This document shows positions 53,009-61,716 of a stretch of DNA of 64,000 nucleotides, piece after piece. The notes below the pieces were generated by a model that saw only the letters and a program-made list of their open reading frames with translations, had not been told where the DNA came from and made no database searches. The first letter of the stretch is position 1. Each line of letters opens with the position of its first letter. The stretch lies in contig JAGASM010000036.1 of assembly GCA_017621735.1 (NCBI GenBank), positions 42,002 through 106,001 on the forward strand, in the 5' to 3' direction. A program made the position numbers and the translations under genes. The DNA comes from Clostridia bacterium. Its GTDB lineage: Bacteria > Bacillota > Clostridia > Christensenellales > Borkfalkiaceae.

Positions 53009-53673
53009 TGACGGCGCGTATTCAAGAAATTTGCTCGCATATTCCAAAGTGTAAAACGTTTGCGGACGTAGGGTGCGACCACGGATATATGGCGCAATAT
53101 GCCTTACGGGCGGATTTATGCGAACGTGCGTATATTTCGGATATCAGCAAAGAAAGTTTACAAAAAGCAATTACGTTACTGAAAAATTACGTCGATTGCG
53201 GTCGGTGTATTCCTATTTGCACGGACGGTTTAACGCGGTTTCCCGAAACGCCCGAATGCGTTTTGATTGCAGGAATGGGGGGCGAAGAAGCGGTTAAAAT
53301 TTTAAGGGAAGCGCCGCTTCCTCAAACGCTTTTATTGCAACCGATGAAAAATGCGGAAAAAGTACGCGCATATCTTCTTTCCAACGGATATCGGATTTTG
53401 TCCGATTATACGTTTGAGGACGGAAAGTTTTACGATTTTATCGTTGCGGCGCGTGGAGAGGGCGATGCGTATACGAAACGGGAACTTGCGTTTGGAAGAG
53501 ATAACTTATCCGCCCCTTCTCCCGCGTTTTTGAAAAAGATCCGCAAAGAACGGGACGAACTCCGTTCGGTGTTAGATTGCGCGAGTCTTTCCGAGGAAAA
53601 TCGGGCGAAGGTGCAAGCGCGAATGCAGGCGCTTGAGGAGGTATTGCATGAAGTTGCGGGAAATTTATCATAA
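53008..53673 (+). CDS. trmK: tRNA (adenine-22-N1)-methyltransferase TrmK
   Basis: A 221-residue SAM methyltransferase. It has FADVGCDHGYMAQYAL (SAM motif I), YISDISKESL, IAGMGGEEA and LLQPMKNAEKVRAYL. Its position directly after rpoD and before the Nif3-like gene matches B. subtilis yqfN-yqfO. The ATG overlaps the rpoD stop. Confidence 0.93.
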   Translation: MTARIQEICSHIPKCKTFADVGCDHGYMAQYALRADLCERAYISDISKESLQKAITLLKNYVDCGRCIPICTDGLTRFPETPECVLIAGMGGEEAVKILREAPLPQTLLLQPMKNAEKVRAYLLSNGYRILSDYTFEDGKFYDFIVAARGEGDAYTKRELAFGRDNLSAPSPAFLKKIRKERDELRSVLDCASLSEENRAKVQARMQALEEVLHEVAGNLS

Positions 53674-54412
53674 CGTCGACGCCGTTGCGCCCTTTTCGTT
53701 GAGCGACGAATATTGCGCAAAATACGGCGCGTACGACAACAGCGGGATTATAATCGACTGCGGGGAGGAGATTTTAAGAGTGCTCTTTTCCCTCGACTGT
53801 TCGCCTTCCGCCGTGGCGCAAGCAAAAAAAATCGGGGCGAACTTGATCGTTTCGCATCACCCTGCCATATACGAACCGTTGAAGCGGTTAGAAGCGGATA
53901 GCGCCGTATTGCAGGCGGCGAAGGCGGGAATTTCCGTCCTCTCCGCTCACTTGAATTTAGACGTGGCGGAAGGGGGCGTCGACGACAGTCTTGTCCAAGC
54001 GCTCGGCGGAAGCGTAGAAGAAGTGATGCATCCGCTTTCTTGCGGGGGGTACGGAAAGGCGGTTTCCGTTCAAACGACGGTTCAAAAACTGAAAGAGCGC
54101 GCCCAAAAAACGCTTTCTACCCAACGCGTCCTCGTTTACGGGGAAGACCGACCGATTAAGAAGATCGCAAGTTTTTGCGGTGCGGGAATGGACGGCGACG
54201 CGATTGCTTTTGCAATGCGGGTCGGCGCGGAGGCGATCGTTACTTCGGACGGGAAACATCATCACGTTGCCCAAGCACTCGACAAGGGGTTAAACGTAGT
54301 TCTTTTAACCCATTATGCATCGGAAAATTACGGATTTTTCCGTTTTTATCAAAAAATAAAAGAAAAGTTGACCGTTCCGTGCGAATATTTTACGGACGGA
54401 AGGCTGTTGTAA
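53648..54412 (+). CDS. Nif3/DUF34 family protein
   Basis: A 254-residue dinuclear-metal protein of the Nif3-like family. Metal ligands are seen in VSHHPAIYEPLK, LSAHLNLDVAEGGVDDSL and SDGKHHHV. It was formerly called GTP cyclohydrolase 1 type 2, an annotation now doubted. Its role is not settled; metal insertion or cofactor repair has been proposed. It overlaps trmK by 26 bp, as in other Firmicutes. Confidence 0.92.
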   Translation: MKLREIYHNVDAVAPFSLSDEYCAKYGAYDNSGIIIDCGEEILRVLFSLDCSPSAVAQAKKIGANLIVSHHPAIYEPLKRLEADSAVLQAAKAGISVLSAHLNLDVAEGGVDDSLVQALGGSVEEVMHPLSCGGYGKAVSVQTTVQKLKERAQKTLSTQRVLVYGEDRPIKKIASFCGAGMDGDAIAFAMRVGAEAIVTSDGKHHHVAQALDKGLNVVLLTHYASENYGFFRFYQKIKEKLTVPCEYFTDGRLL

Positions 54413-54422
54413 GGAGAAGATT

Positions 54423-55121
54423 ATGGCGATTATCAACGAATTACTCGAATACCAACAGGTGGACGCGGAACTGCGCAAGATCGAGCAGGAAGTTTCCGCA
54501 AGCGAAGAACGCAAAAAATATATGGTTGCGAAAAAGTTTATGGAAAGCGCGCCCGAAAAACTCGACGTGCAAGACAAGCGGGCGGTTGAGTTGCGCCGCG
54601 CAGCACAGGGGCTTACCGCGCGTTACATGGAAATCAAAGACGCGATTTCCGAATATGCAAAGGTCGACGAGCACGTGGACGACGGCGGGGACGTAACCTT
54701 CTATAAGCGCAGCGCGCAGTCCCTTTCGGATAGCCTTCGCGCGTTGAAGGGGGAACTCGATAAACTCATTGCCGAAATTAAAGCGGCAGCGGAAGAATAC
54801 GATAAGTTGAAAAAACAAACGATTGCGATGCAAAACCAGTACAAAGAGTACAAGGGGAAGTATGCAAAAATCAAAGAGGCGCGCGCGCCCGAAATGGAAA
54901 AAATCAACGCAAAACTCGAACAAATCGCAAAAGCGATCCCCGATGAAATTATTGCAAAGTATAAACAAAAGAGAAAGGAACGGATTTTCCCTATTTTGGT
55001 GCCTCTTACGGGGGACAGTTGCATTTGCGGAATGAGCTTTGCCATCGCACAGCAAAGCCGTCTTTCGGGCGGAAACGTCATCGAATGCGAGCATTGTCAT
55101 CGGTTTATTTACAAAAAATAA
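54423..55121 (+). CDS. CdsZ-type coiled-coil zinc-ribbon protein
   Basis: A 232-residue protein. A long coiled coil (about 5-185, rich in Lys, Glu and Ala) is followed by a C4 zinc ribbon CICGMSFAIAQ...CEHCHRFIYKK. Proteins of this layout commonly lie next to Nif3-like genes (COG1579 family). Nucleic-acid binding is likely but unproven. AAGGAGAAG precedes the ATG. Confidence 0.85.
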   Translation: MAIINELLEYQQVDAELRKIEQEVSASEERKKYMVAKKFMESAPEKLDVQDKRAVELRRAAQGLTARYMEIKDAISEYAKVDEHVDDGGDVTFYKRSAQSLSDSLRALKGELDKLIAEIKAAAEEYDKLKKQTIAMQNQYKEYKGKYAKIKEARAPEMEKINAKLEQIAKAIPDEIIAKYKQKRKERIFPILVPLTGDSCICGMSFAIAQQSRLSGGNVIECEHCHRFIYKK

Positions 55122-55156
55122 GGAACGGATTACGCTCCGTGGGCATATCATAAGAT

Positions 55157-56167
55157 GTGCAAGAAACGGTAGCAGTTATTTCGTTAAAAAAAATTCGGCG
55201 CAATGCAGAGCGCATCAAAGAGCAAACCTCTTCCCCGTTGATTGCGGTGGTGAAAGACGACGGGTACGGACACGGCGCCGTTGAGGTGGCGCACGCGTTA
55301 AAGGGGAAGGTTTCGGCGTTTGCCGTTGCGACGATATCCGAAGGGGTTGCGCTCCGCGTAGCGGGCGTTGCGGAAGAAATTCTCGTTTTTACGCCTCCGA
55401 TTTCGGAAGCGGACGTTTTGGCGGGGGCAAGATACCGTCTTACGCTTACCCTTTCTTCCCCTTCTGTTTTGAACGTAACGGTGCGCGCAACGGAGAAGTA
55501 TCATCTCTCTGTTAGCGCGCATTTTGCCGTTAATACGGGAATGAACCGCTACGGATTTCGTCCCGAACGGATAAAATCCGCCTTGAAAGAAGCGGAGTGC
55601 CTTGCGGTAACGGGGGTGTATTCGCACTTTTACGCGCCCTTTTCCGAGCAGGCGAGAAAGGAACAAATGCGACTCTTTTTGCCGGCGGCGGATTTGGTAA
55701 AAGATCGTTTTCCGCATGCCGTACGCCATATTTCCGCAACGGGCGGGATTTTAGCGGACCCGACTTGTGCGCTCGACGGAGTGCGGTCGGGCATCGCCCT
55801 CTACGGGTATTTGCCGAGCGGGGGGAGAAAAATATTTTTGGAACGCGCGATGAAAGTTTATGCGACCGTTTCGCACCGTGCGACCTATTTGGGGAATGGC
55901 GCGGGATACGGAGAATACCGTTTGGCGCAAACGAAGGGGATAACCGTCCGTGCAGGGTACGGGGACGGATTTTTCCGAACGGGCGGTTTGAACGCAATCG
56001 GCGCGCTGTGTATGGACGCCTATTTGACGGCGGGGGATTGCCCTTTTGGAAGACGAAAACTGATTTTTTCGGATGCGAGTGCGTACGCCGAGGCGTGCGG
56101 AACCATCGCCTACGAAGTGCTGTGTTCGGTTGGAAGGAGATCGGTAAGAGTTTATGACGAGCGATAA
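55157..56167 (+). CDS. alr: Alanine racemase
   Basis: A 336-residue PLP enzyme making D-alanine for peptidoglycan. The PLP Lys lies in VVKDDGYGHG, with HFAVNTGMNRYGF, the catalytic Tyr region AGYGEYRLAQTKG, and RAGYGDGFFR. It is somewhat shorter than the usual 370-380 residues, mostly in the C-terminal beta domain. The start is GTG at 55157; the ribosome-binding site is weak and a small ACGGA/TCCGT hairpin lies just upstream. It overlaps the next gene by 14 bp. Confidence 0.88.
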   Translation: MQETVAVISLKKIRRNAERIKEQTSSPLIAVVKDDGYGHGAVEVAHALKGKVSAFAVATISEGVALRVAGVAEEILVFTPPISEADVLAGARYRLTLTLSSPSVLNVTVRATEKYHLSVSAHFAVNTGMNRYGFRPERIKSALKEAECLAVTGVYSHFYAPFSEQARKEQMRLFLPAADLVKDRFPHAVRHISATGGILADPTCALDGVRSGIALYGYLPSGGRKIFLERAMKVYATVSHRATYLGNGAGYGEYRLAQTKGITVRAGYGDGFFRTGGLNAIGALCMDAYLTAGDCPFGRRKLIFSDASAYAEACGTIAYEVLCSVGRRSVRVYDER

Positions 56168-56714
56168 AGCGCAAACGCGCAAAATTTTCAAAGAAATACG
56201 GAAACGCTTAAAGAACGCAGAGGCGGACAAGCAGATGGCGAACCTCTTTTCAACCTCTCCCTTTTTTAAGTATTCCCGCTTTTTCGTATACGCTTCCTTC
56301 GGCACGGAGGCGGGGACGGAGGGGGTGATTTCCGCACTCTTTCAGGCGGACAAGCAGGTGTATTTGCCCCGTATCGAGGGGGAAAACATGCTTTCCGCGC
56401 GCTATAAAGAGGGGGAACGTTTGACGCGCAACCGCTATGGCATCGACGAGGCGCAAGGAGAGGCGGGGGAATGCGAAATCGCGCTTGTTCCCTTGCTTGC
56501 TTACGACGAAAAGGGGAATCGGCTCGGGTACGGCGGGGGATATTACGACCGTTACTTTTTGAAAAATCCGTCCGTTCTCCGCGTCGGCTATGCCTATTAC
56601 GGACAAAAAGCGGAGCAAATTCCCACCGAGGCGCATGACGTTTTGCTCGACGCCGTTTTGACGGAGAAGGGGATTTTTGTGTTTTCCGAACGGGCGCATA
56701 CCCTTTTCAAATGA
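56154..56714 (+). CDS. 5-formyltetrahydrofolate cyclo-ligase family protein
   Basis: A 186-residue ATP-dependent enzyme recycling 5-formyl-THF to 5,10-methenyl-THF. Motifs are KAQTRKIFKEIRKRL at the N-terminus, EIALVPLLAYDEKGNRLGYGG and the family signature GYGGGYYDRYF. The length is typical. It is the last gene of the dgt-dnaG-rpoD run. Confidence 0.92.
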   Translation: MTSDKAQTRKIFKEIRKRLKNAEADKQMANLFSTSPFFKYSRFFVYASFGTEAGTEGVISALFQADKQVYLPRIEGENMLSARYKEGERLTRNRYGIDEAQGEAGECEIALVPLLAYDEKGNRLGYGGGYYDRYFLKNPSVLRVGYAYYGQKAEQIPTEAHDVLLDAVLTEKGIFVFSERAHTLFK

Positions 56715-56751
56715 AAAAATTGTAAAAATTTCCCTCGCTCGCGGGATAAAC

Positions 56752-56781
56752 TTGACATTCTGCGTAGAAGAGGGGTATAAT
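56752..56781 (+). promoter_or_regulatory. Consensus sigma-A promoter
   Basis: TTGACA (56752-56757), 18 bp, TATAAT (56776-56781), upstream of the four-helix membrane protein. Confidence 0.88.
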
Positions 56782-56824
56782 TTATAAAAATATTATTTTT
56801 ATAAAACCTGATTTGGAGGGCTTT

Positions 56825-57487
56825 ATGGAACAAAGCGAAAAGAAAATGACGAAGGCGAGACTCTTTGGGCGCATTCAGTTGGAATGTTTGCGCCGCTCGG
56901 TAACTCCGTTCGTCCTTTATATGATGATGAGTTTATTGCTCCTCGCTTGTCAAGCGATCGAGGGCGCGGTACTCCGTTATATTTTGAGTGCGATTTGCTT
57001 GCTCGGTGCAATGGCGTATAACGGGCACTTGTGCTATTTGTACGGTAAAACGCATTACGACGCCTATTTAACGGGGAACATTCACCGTCAAAACGCGCTG
57101 TTTGGAATTCAGTCGGGCGGAGATCACCGTCCGGAACGGGAATACCGCGTTTGGAAGGGGTTTAACATCGGCTTTTACGTAGGTGTGGTTGCCGTTATTT
57201 TCGGATTGCTTTGGGGGTTGTTCCCCGAGGCCACGCCGACGATCGGGACGCTCTTTATCATGATTGCGGGTTGGGCGATTATTCCCATTCAATGGTTCAA
57301 TAACGCGGGCGTTGTAATTAGTCCCTTTGTTTCCATGGCAATGGCGATTTTCCCCATTTTGGTCAGCGGGATCATGTATATTGTCGGCGCGAAAGTGGAA
57401 GAAAAGAGAAAGTTAGAAGAAACGGAACGCATGGAGCGGGTAGAAAACGCACGCAAAGGCGGAGAGAAAGAATCGAAGAAAAAGTGA
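56825..57487 (+). CDS. Four-helix membrane protein of unknown function
   Basis: A 220-residue protein with two N-terminal membrane helices (about 24-43 and 48-68), a loop of about 50 residues holding HYDAYLTGNIHRQN, then helices near 115-135, 140-160 and possibly 165-185. A charged Lys/Glu tail ends KESKKK. I do not recognise the family. GGAGGG precedes the ATG at 56825, and a strong promoter drives it alone. Confidence 0.72.
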   Translation: MEQSEKKMTKARLFGRIQLECLRRSVTPFVLYMMMSLLLLACQAIEGAVLRYILSAICLLGAMAYNGHLCYLYGKTHYDAYLTGNIHRQNALFGIQSGGDHRPEREYRVWKGFNIGFYVGVVAVIFGLLWGLFPEATPTIGTLFIMIAGWAIIPIQWFNNAGVVISPFVSMAMAIFPILVSGIMYIVGAKVEEKRKLEETERMERVENARKGGEKESKKK

Positions 57488-57568
57488 GTCGTTCGGTTGG
57501 AACGGGCGTTCTAATCGGGAGCGTTATTTTGTTGAGATGACGCAAAAAGGAATAACGGGAAAGTGAAA

Positions 57569-57870
57569 GGATGGATTGTCCGTGTGGCGAGCAACGGGAA
57601 AGCGGAGTTTATACAAACGTCGCGGTGCGGTAAACGCGAGAAACGGCACGCGGATTGCCATCAAACGAGCGCGGCAGAGTAGGAGTTTATATACAAACGC
57701 AAGTCGCGGTACGGTAACCGCGAGAAAACGGCGCGCGGATTGCTATCAAACGAGCGTGGTAGAGTAGGAAGAGTCCGTGTGGCGAGCAACGGGAAAGCGG
57801 AGTTTATACAAACGTCGCGGTGCGGTAAACGCGAGAAACGGCACGCGGATTGCCATCAAACGAGCGCGGG
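57569..57870. repeat. Triplicated 78-117 bp block before rsmD
   Basis: GTCCGTGTGGCGAGCAACGG begins copies at 57578 and 57773, 195 bp apart and nearly identical to their ends. A third, diverged copy of the inner part (GAGTTTATATACAAACG...) lies at 57683. Each contains GGTAAMCGCGAGAAA-CGG, CGCGGATTG and ATCAAACGAGCG. The last copy ends 8 bp before the rsmD ATG. The gap 57488-57877 holds nothing else recognisable. Confidence 0.92.
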
Positions 57871-57877
57871 GGATAAA

Positions 57878-58408
57878 ATGAGGATTATCAGCGGAAAACA
57901 TCGCGGGCGAGTGCTCGCCGAATTTAAGGGTTGGGACGTCCGTCCGACGTCCGATCGCGTAAAAGAGTCCCTCTTTAACATTCTTTCGTCGCGCGTTGTC
58001 GGCGCGCGTGTCCTCGATTTATTTTGCGGAAGCGGAGCGCTGGGGTTAGAGTGTATTTCCCGCGGGGCAAGCGAAGTTTGCTTTAACGATCTTTCCCCCG
58101 ACAGCATTACAATCCTCAAAAAAAATCTTGCAAAAATAAAGGAAACCGCCGCCGTAACTTGCCGTGATTTTCGCCTTTGTTTGAAGGAGCAACGGGGGAA
58201 GTTCGATTTGATTTTCGTCGATCCGCCGTATGCGCAGGACTATCGCGCGGAAGTGCTTTCCCTCGTCAAGGAGGGGGACTTGCTCAACGAGGGCGGGCTT
58301 GTCGTATACGAGAGCGAAACGCGTTCGCAAGGGGAATTTTCAGGGTTCCGCCTTTGCGACGAACGCGGATACGGGCGCACGGTCGTTGCCTTTTACGGGA
58401 GGGTGTAG
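57878..58408 (+). CDS. rsmD: 16S rRNA (guanine-966-N2)-methyltransferase RsmD
   Basis: A 176-residue SAM methyltransferase. It begins MRIISGKHRGRVL and has VRPTSDRVKESLFNIL, DLFCGSGALGLECISRGA (SAM motif) and the catalytic FVDPPY. The start at 57878 is fixed by the family N-terminus, with GGGGGA before it. It is 1 bp from coaD, the classical pair. The promoter is not obvious because repeats fill the upstream region. Confidence 0.95.
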   Translation: MRIISGKHRGRVLAEFKGWDVRPTSDRVKESLFNILSSRVVGARVLDLFCGSGALGLECISRGASEVCFNDLSPDSITILKKNLAKIKETAAVTCRDFRLCLKEQRGKFDLIFVDPPYAQDYRAEVLSLVKEGDLLNEGGLVVYESETRSQGEFSGFRLCDERGYGRTVVAFYGRV

Positions 58409-58409
58409 T

Positions 58410-58889
58410 ATGAAAAAATGCGTCTTTGCGGGGACGTTCGATCCGTTTACCGTAGGGCATAAAGACACGGTGGATAAGTGCTTGCGTCTATTTGACGAAG
58501 TGATCGTCGCCGTTGGCGTCAATCGCGGAAAAGAGCGGTTGTTTTCGGCGGAGGAACGGGAGCAAATGATCCGTTCCGTATACAAAGGGGAGCCGCGCGT
58601 TCGCGTCGTGCAGTGGGAAGGGGTAATCGTCGATCTTCTCAAAAGAGAGGGTACGTCCTTTTACGTGCGGGGAATCCGAAATACCGTCGATTTGGAATAT
58701 GAAAACGCGGCGTTTTACGCGAGCCGCGATTTAGACGGGGACATGGTAACGGTGTACCTGCCGTCGGAGAAAGAACATCTTCACGTCAGTTCGTCGCTTG
58801 TAAAAAACGCGATTGCCTTTGGAACACCGTACGAACGGTACGTGCCCGAGCAGGTTGCACGTTTCATCAAAGAGAAATACGAAAAATAA
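58410..58889 (+). CDS. coaD: Phosphopantetheine adenylyltransferase
   Basis: A 159-residue hexameric enzyme of CoA synthesis. It has the nucleotidyl-transfer motif FAGTFDPFTVGHKD (T/HxGH), VVRGIRNTVDLEYE-like YVRGIRNTVDLEYE and the C-terminal HVSSSLVK. GGGAGGG precedes the ATG. Confidence 0.96.
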   Translation: MKKCVFAGTFDPFTVGHKDTVDKCLRLFDEVIVAVGVNRGKERLFSAEEREQMIRSVYKGEPRVRVVQWEGVIVDLLKREGTSFYVRGIRNTVDLEYENAAFYASRDLDGDMVTVYLPSEKEHLHVSSSLVKNAIAFGTPYERYVPEQVARFIKEKYEK

Positions 58890-58901
58890 GAAGGTCAATA
58901 T

Positions 58902-59930
58902 ATGTTTGAAAAACAAATTCGAATTCCTTCCGCGGAAGAAATTCTTTCCGAAAAACCGCTTCCCGAAAGTTTGAAACAAATCAAAAGCGCTCGCGACGCC
59001 CTTGCAAAAGACGTCATCGCGGGGCGTTCGGATAAACTCCTCGTCGTCGTCGGGCCTTGTTCCGCGCACGAGAGCAAACCCGTGCTCGAATACGTTAGAC
59101 GGCTTGGAAAACTGAATGAGAAAGTCAAAGATAAACTCGTGCTCGTTCCGCGTATTTATACCAACAAGCCGCGTACGAAAGGGGTGGGGTATAAGGGAAT
59201 GTTCTCCCAGCCCGATCCGGAAAACAAGGAAAATATCCTTCGCGGAATTCAAACGATTCGCGAACTTCACATGCACGCGATCGAGGAGTCGGGGCTTTCG
59301 GCGGCGGATGAAATGCTTTATCCCGAAAACTATGCGTACGTTGAAGACGTTTTGACGTACATCGCAGTTGGGGCGCGTTCGAGTGAAAATCAAATGCACC
59401 GCTTGGTTTCGAGCGGGATCGATCTTCCCGTCGGCATTAAAAACCCGATGAGCGGCAGCGTTCCCGTTCTTCTTAACAGTATTTTTGCCGCGCAAAGCAA
59501 GCAGGTGTTCAAGTATCACGATTTCCAAGTGCAAACGGGCGGGAACGAATATGCACACGCCGTCTTGCGCGGTATGGTGGATTCGTACGGGAACGATATT
59601 CCAAATTTCCATTACGAAACGGTCATGCAGGTATTCGATGGGTACTGCAAGAGCGGAGGGGAATTGCAAAACCCCGCAATTATCGTCGACGCAAACCACT
59701 CTAATTCGGGAAAACGGTTTTATCAACAAATCCGCATCATCGAAGAGGTGATGCAAAACCGCCTTTACGACAAAGACTTTAAAAAGATCATCAAAGGGTT
59801 CATGATTGAAAGTTTCCTCGTCGAAGGCAATCAAAAGCACGACGTCGTATTTGGACAGTCGATTACCGATCCTTGTCTTGGTTGGGAGGATACGGAACGG
59901 CTGATTTTAGACATCGCGGAGAAAGCATAA
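58902..59930 (+). CDS. aroF: 3-deoxy-7-phosphoheptulonate synthase, AroFGH type
   Basis: A 342-residue class I alpha DAHP synthase for the first shikimate step. It has VVVGPCSAHE, PRIYTNKPRTKGVGYKG (the GWKG-like loop reads GYKG), PVGIKNPMSGS, IVDANHSNSGK and the metal Glu in MIESFLVEGNQ. It lies 12 bp after coaD and abuts pheA, so flux into aromatics is set here while the middle steps are encoded at 44-48 kb. Confidence 0.95.
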   Translation: MFEKQIRIPSAEEILSEKPLPESLKQIKSARDALAKDVIAGRSDKLLVVVGPCSAHESKPVLEYVRRLGKLNEKVKDKLVLVPRIYTNKPRTKGVGYKGMFSQPDPENKENILRGIQTIRELHMHAIEESGLSAADEMLYPENYAYVEDVLTYIAVGARSSENQMHRLVSSGIDLPVGIKNPMSGSVPVLLNSIFAAQSKQVFKYHDFQVQTGGNEYAHAVLRGMVDSYGNDIPNFHYETVMQVFDGYCKSGGELQNPAIIVDANHSNSGKRFYQQIRIIEEVMQNRLYDKDFKKIIKGFMIESFLVEGNQKHDVVFGQSITDPCLGWEDTERLILDIAEKA

Positions 59931-60746
59931 ATGAAAAAGGTCAGTTGTTTGGGACCTGCGGGCAGTTATTCCTGTCTTGCCGTACAAAAGTTATGTAAGG
60001 ACGCGGCGATCGTTCCTTGTCGGAATTTCGGCGAAGCGTTCCAAAAACTGTTGTCGGGAGAGGTAGAAACGGCGGTTGTTCCCGTGGAAAACTCCATTCA
60101 AGGGGGCGTTTTAGAGGTGTTAGACCTCTTGGAACGGGAAAAGGTGTTTGCAGTAGAACGGCTCGTTTTGCCCATCGATCATCGCCTCGCAATCAAGGCG
60201 GGAACGTCCCTTTCGCAGATTAAAAAGGTATATTCGCACGAACAGGCAATCGGTCAATGTTCGGAATTTTTGCAAGCAAACTTGCCGAATGCCGACTATC
60301 TTCCCACCCGTTCGACGGCGGAAAGCCTCCTGATGGTAGACGACACGTCGGCGGGGATTGTCGGCGCGCACGCAAATAGGGAGGGGGTTGTCCTTTCAAA
60401 CGAGAATATCGCAAACGAAAAGCACAATTTTACGCAGTTTTTCCGCCTCGTAAGAGAGGAAAAAGGATTGCCTTTGCACGGGGAATATTTATTCTTTTGT
60501 GCCGTTTGTGCGCATAAACCGGGGTCGCTTTTGGATCTTCTCCGCATCTTTGCCGATTCGGGGTTGAACTTGACGAAGATCGAAAGCCGACCGATTCGCG
60601 ACGTATACGGAGAGTATCGCTTTTATATTGAAGTGGAAGGGGATTACGCGGACGAAAATATGCAGCGCGCCATCGCCCTTGCCAAAGAAAACTGTCGGCA
60701 ATTCCGTATCATCGGCGTTTACGGAAAGAGCAAGACGGAAACGTAA
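59931..60746 (+). CDS. pheA: Prephenate dehydratase
   Basis: A 271-residue monofunctional enzyme for phenylalanine synthesis. The N-terminal PDT domain has CLGPAGSYSCLAV, VPVENSIQGGV and HNFTQFF at the catalytic Thr (T168). The usual TRF reads TQF (Gln169). The C-terminal ACT domain binds Phe, with KPGSLLDLL (usually GAL) and the Phe-binding ESRP. It starts immediately after aroF and overlaps the convergent ylbJ-like gene by 28 bp. Confidence 0.93.
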   Translation: MKKVSCLGPAGSYSCLAVQKLCKDAAIVPCRNFGEAFQKLLSGEVETAVVPVENSIQGGVLEVLDLLEREKVFAVERLVLPIDHRLAIKAGTSLSQIKKVYSHEQAIGQCSEFLQANLPNADYLPTRSTAESLLMVDDTSAGIVGAHANREGVVLSNENIANEKHNFTQFFRLVREEKGLPLHGEYLFFCAVCAHKPGSLLDLLRIFADSGLNLTKIESRPIRDVYGEYRFYIEVEGDYADENMQRAIALAKENCRQFRIIGVYGKSKTET

Positions 60747-61654
60747 CAAAGAACGCCCGAAAGGGTTGCTTGCAGCAATTTAACAAGGAGAAACTTGGGC
60801 GCGGAAATCCCCGCTTTTTTCAAGAAAGACAACTGTTGCATTAAAATACATGCACCCCCAAACGTAGAAAGAAAGCAAACGAGCGGAAGGACAAGGGGGG
60901 AACGGGATGCGGAAAGAATGGCGCATCCGCCCGTCATTTCCAAAAGTCCGCGCAAAAAGCCTTCGACGAGAGGGCTGTTTGCAAAAGAGAAAAGCCCGCA
61001 ATCGGCGAGCATTTGTCCAAACACGGTAAATAGGGCGACGTATCCTCCGACGTACAGCACGGTAGATACGGACTGTTCGAGCATTTTTGCAAACAGACGG
61101 GGGGAAGTAGTTGGGAGTACGGTATGGCGGTATGGCGGTTGTTTTTTGGCAAACAACCCCAAGAAAAACCCAACGGCATACACGGAAAGAAAGTGAGAAA
61201 AAAGGAGCATCCAACCGCTTTTCACGCTATTTAACATGCCGGCGCCGACGACGCCGACCAAAAATGCGGGGGACGCGGTGGAACACAGACAGGATAGGCG
61301 GAACCGTTCGTCTATATCCGCTCCTTCGTTTAAGGTAAAAACGAGGCGTGCGCCGACGGGATAGCCCGAAAGTGCGGAAAGAAGGAGAGTGCAGCCGCCG
61401 TTTCCGCGTATTTTGAACAATTTTCGCATAACGGGTGCGGTTTTTTGTGCCAATAGAGGAAATAACCGCAGTTCACTCAACATTCCCGTCAAAAACAAAA
61501 AGGGAAAGAGAGAGGGCAAAACGTTGAGCGCCCAAAGCGATATTCCGTCGAATACGGATTTTGCGTAGCGCGCGGGGAACGCGAGAAAGAGTGCGGTTGC
61601 AAAAAGGACGGGGATAGAAAGAAGAACGGAGAGGAGATTTTTTCGGCAAATCAT
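60719..61654 (-). CDS. YlbJ-like sporulation integral membrane protein
   Basis: A 311-residue protein with about eight membrane helices. It resembles B. subtilis YlbJ and the nucleoside-recognition (Gate) family: SLWALNVLPSLFPFLFLTGML, LLSALSGYPVGARL and LCSTASPAFLVGVVG (each partly quoted). YlbJ is needed for spore cortex formation in B. subtilis. The start at 61654 (MICRKN) is chosen because AGGA lies upstream on the minus strand. It overlaps the end of pheA. Confidence 0.82.
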   Translation of the reverse strand: MICRKNLLSVLLSIPVLFATALFLAFPARYAKSVFDGISLWALNVLPSLFPFLFLTGMLSELRLFPLLAQKTAPVMRKLFKIRGNGGCTLLLSALSGYPVGARLVFTLNEGADIDERFRLSCLCSTASPAFLVGVVGAGMLNSVKSGWMLLFSHFLSVYAVGFFLGLFAKKQPPYRHTVLPTTSPRLFAKMLEQSVSTVLYVGGYVALFTVFGQMLADCGLFSFANSPLVEGFLRGLLEMTGGCAILSASRSPLVLPLVCFLSTFGGACILMQQLSFLKKAGISAPKFLLVKLLQATLSGVLCYVSVLLFP

Positions 61655-61684
61655 GCCATATCCTACGTTGTTTTCAAGAGGAAT

Positions 61685-61714
61685 ATGCGTAAGTTTGCGT
61701 TGACTTGGAGGTGA
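61685..61714 (+). promoter_or_regulatory. Possible nine-residue leader peptide
   Basis: ATG at 61685 with AAGAGGAAT before it encodes MRKFALTWR and stops at 61714, within the patatin ribosome-binding site and 2 bp before the patatin ATG. GAATATGCGTAAG occurs at both starts (61681 and 61713). It could couple or tune translation, or be a by-product of a small duplication. Confidence 0.35.
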
Positions 61715-61716
61715 AT

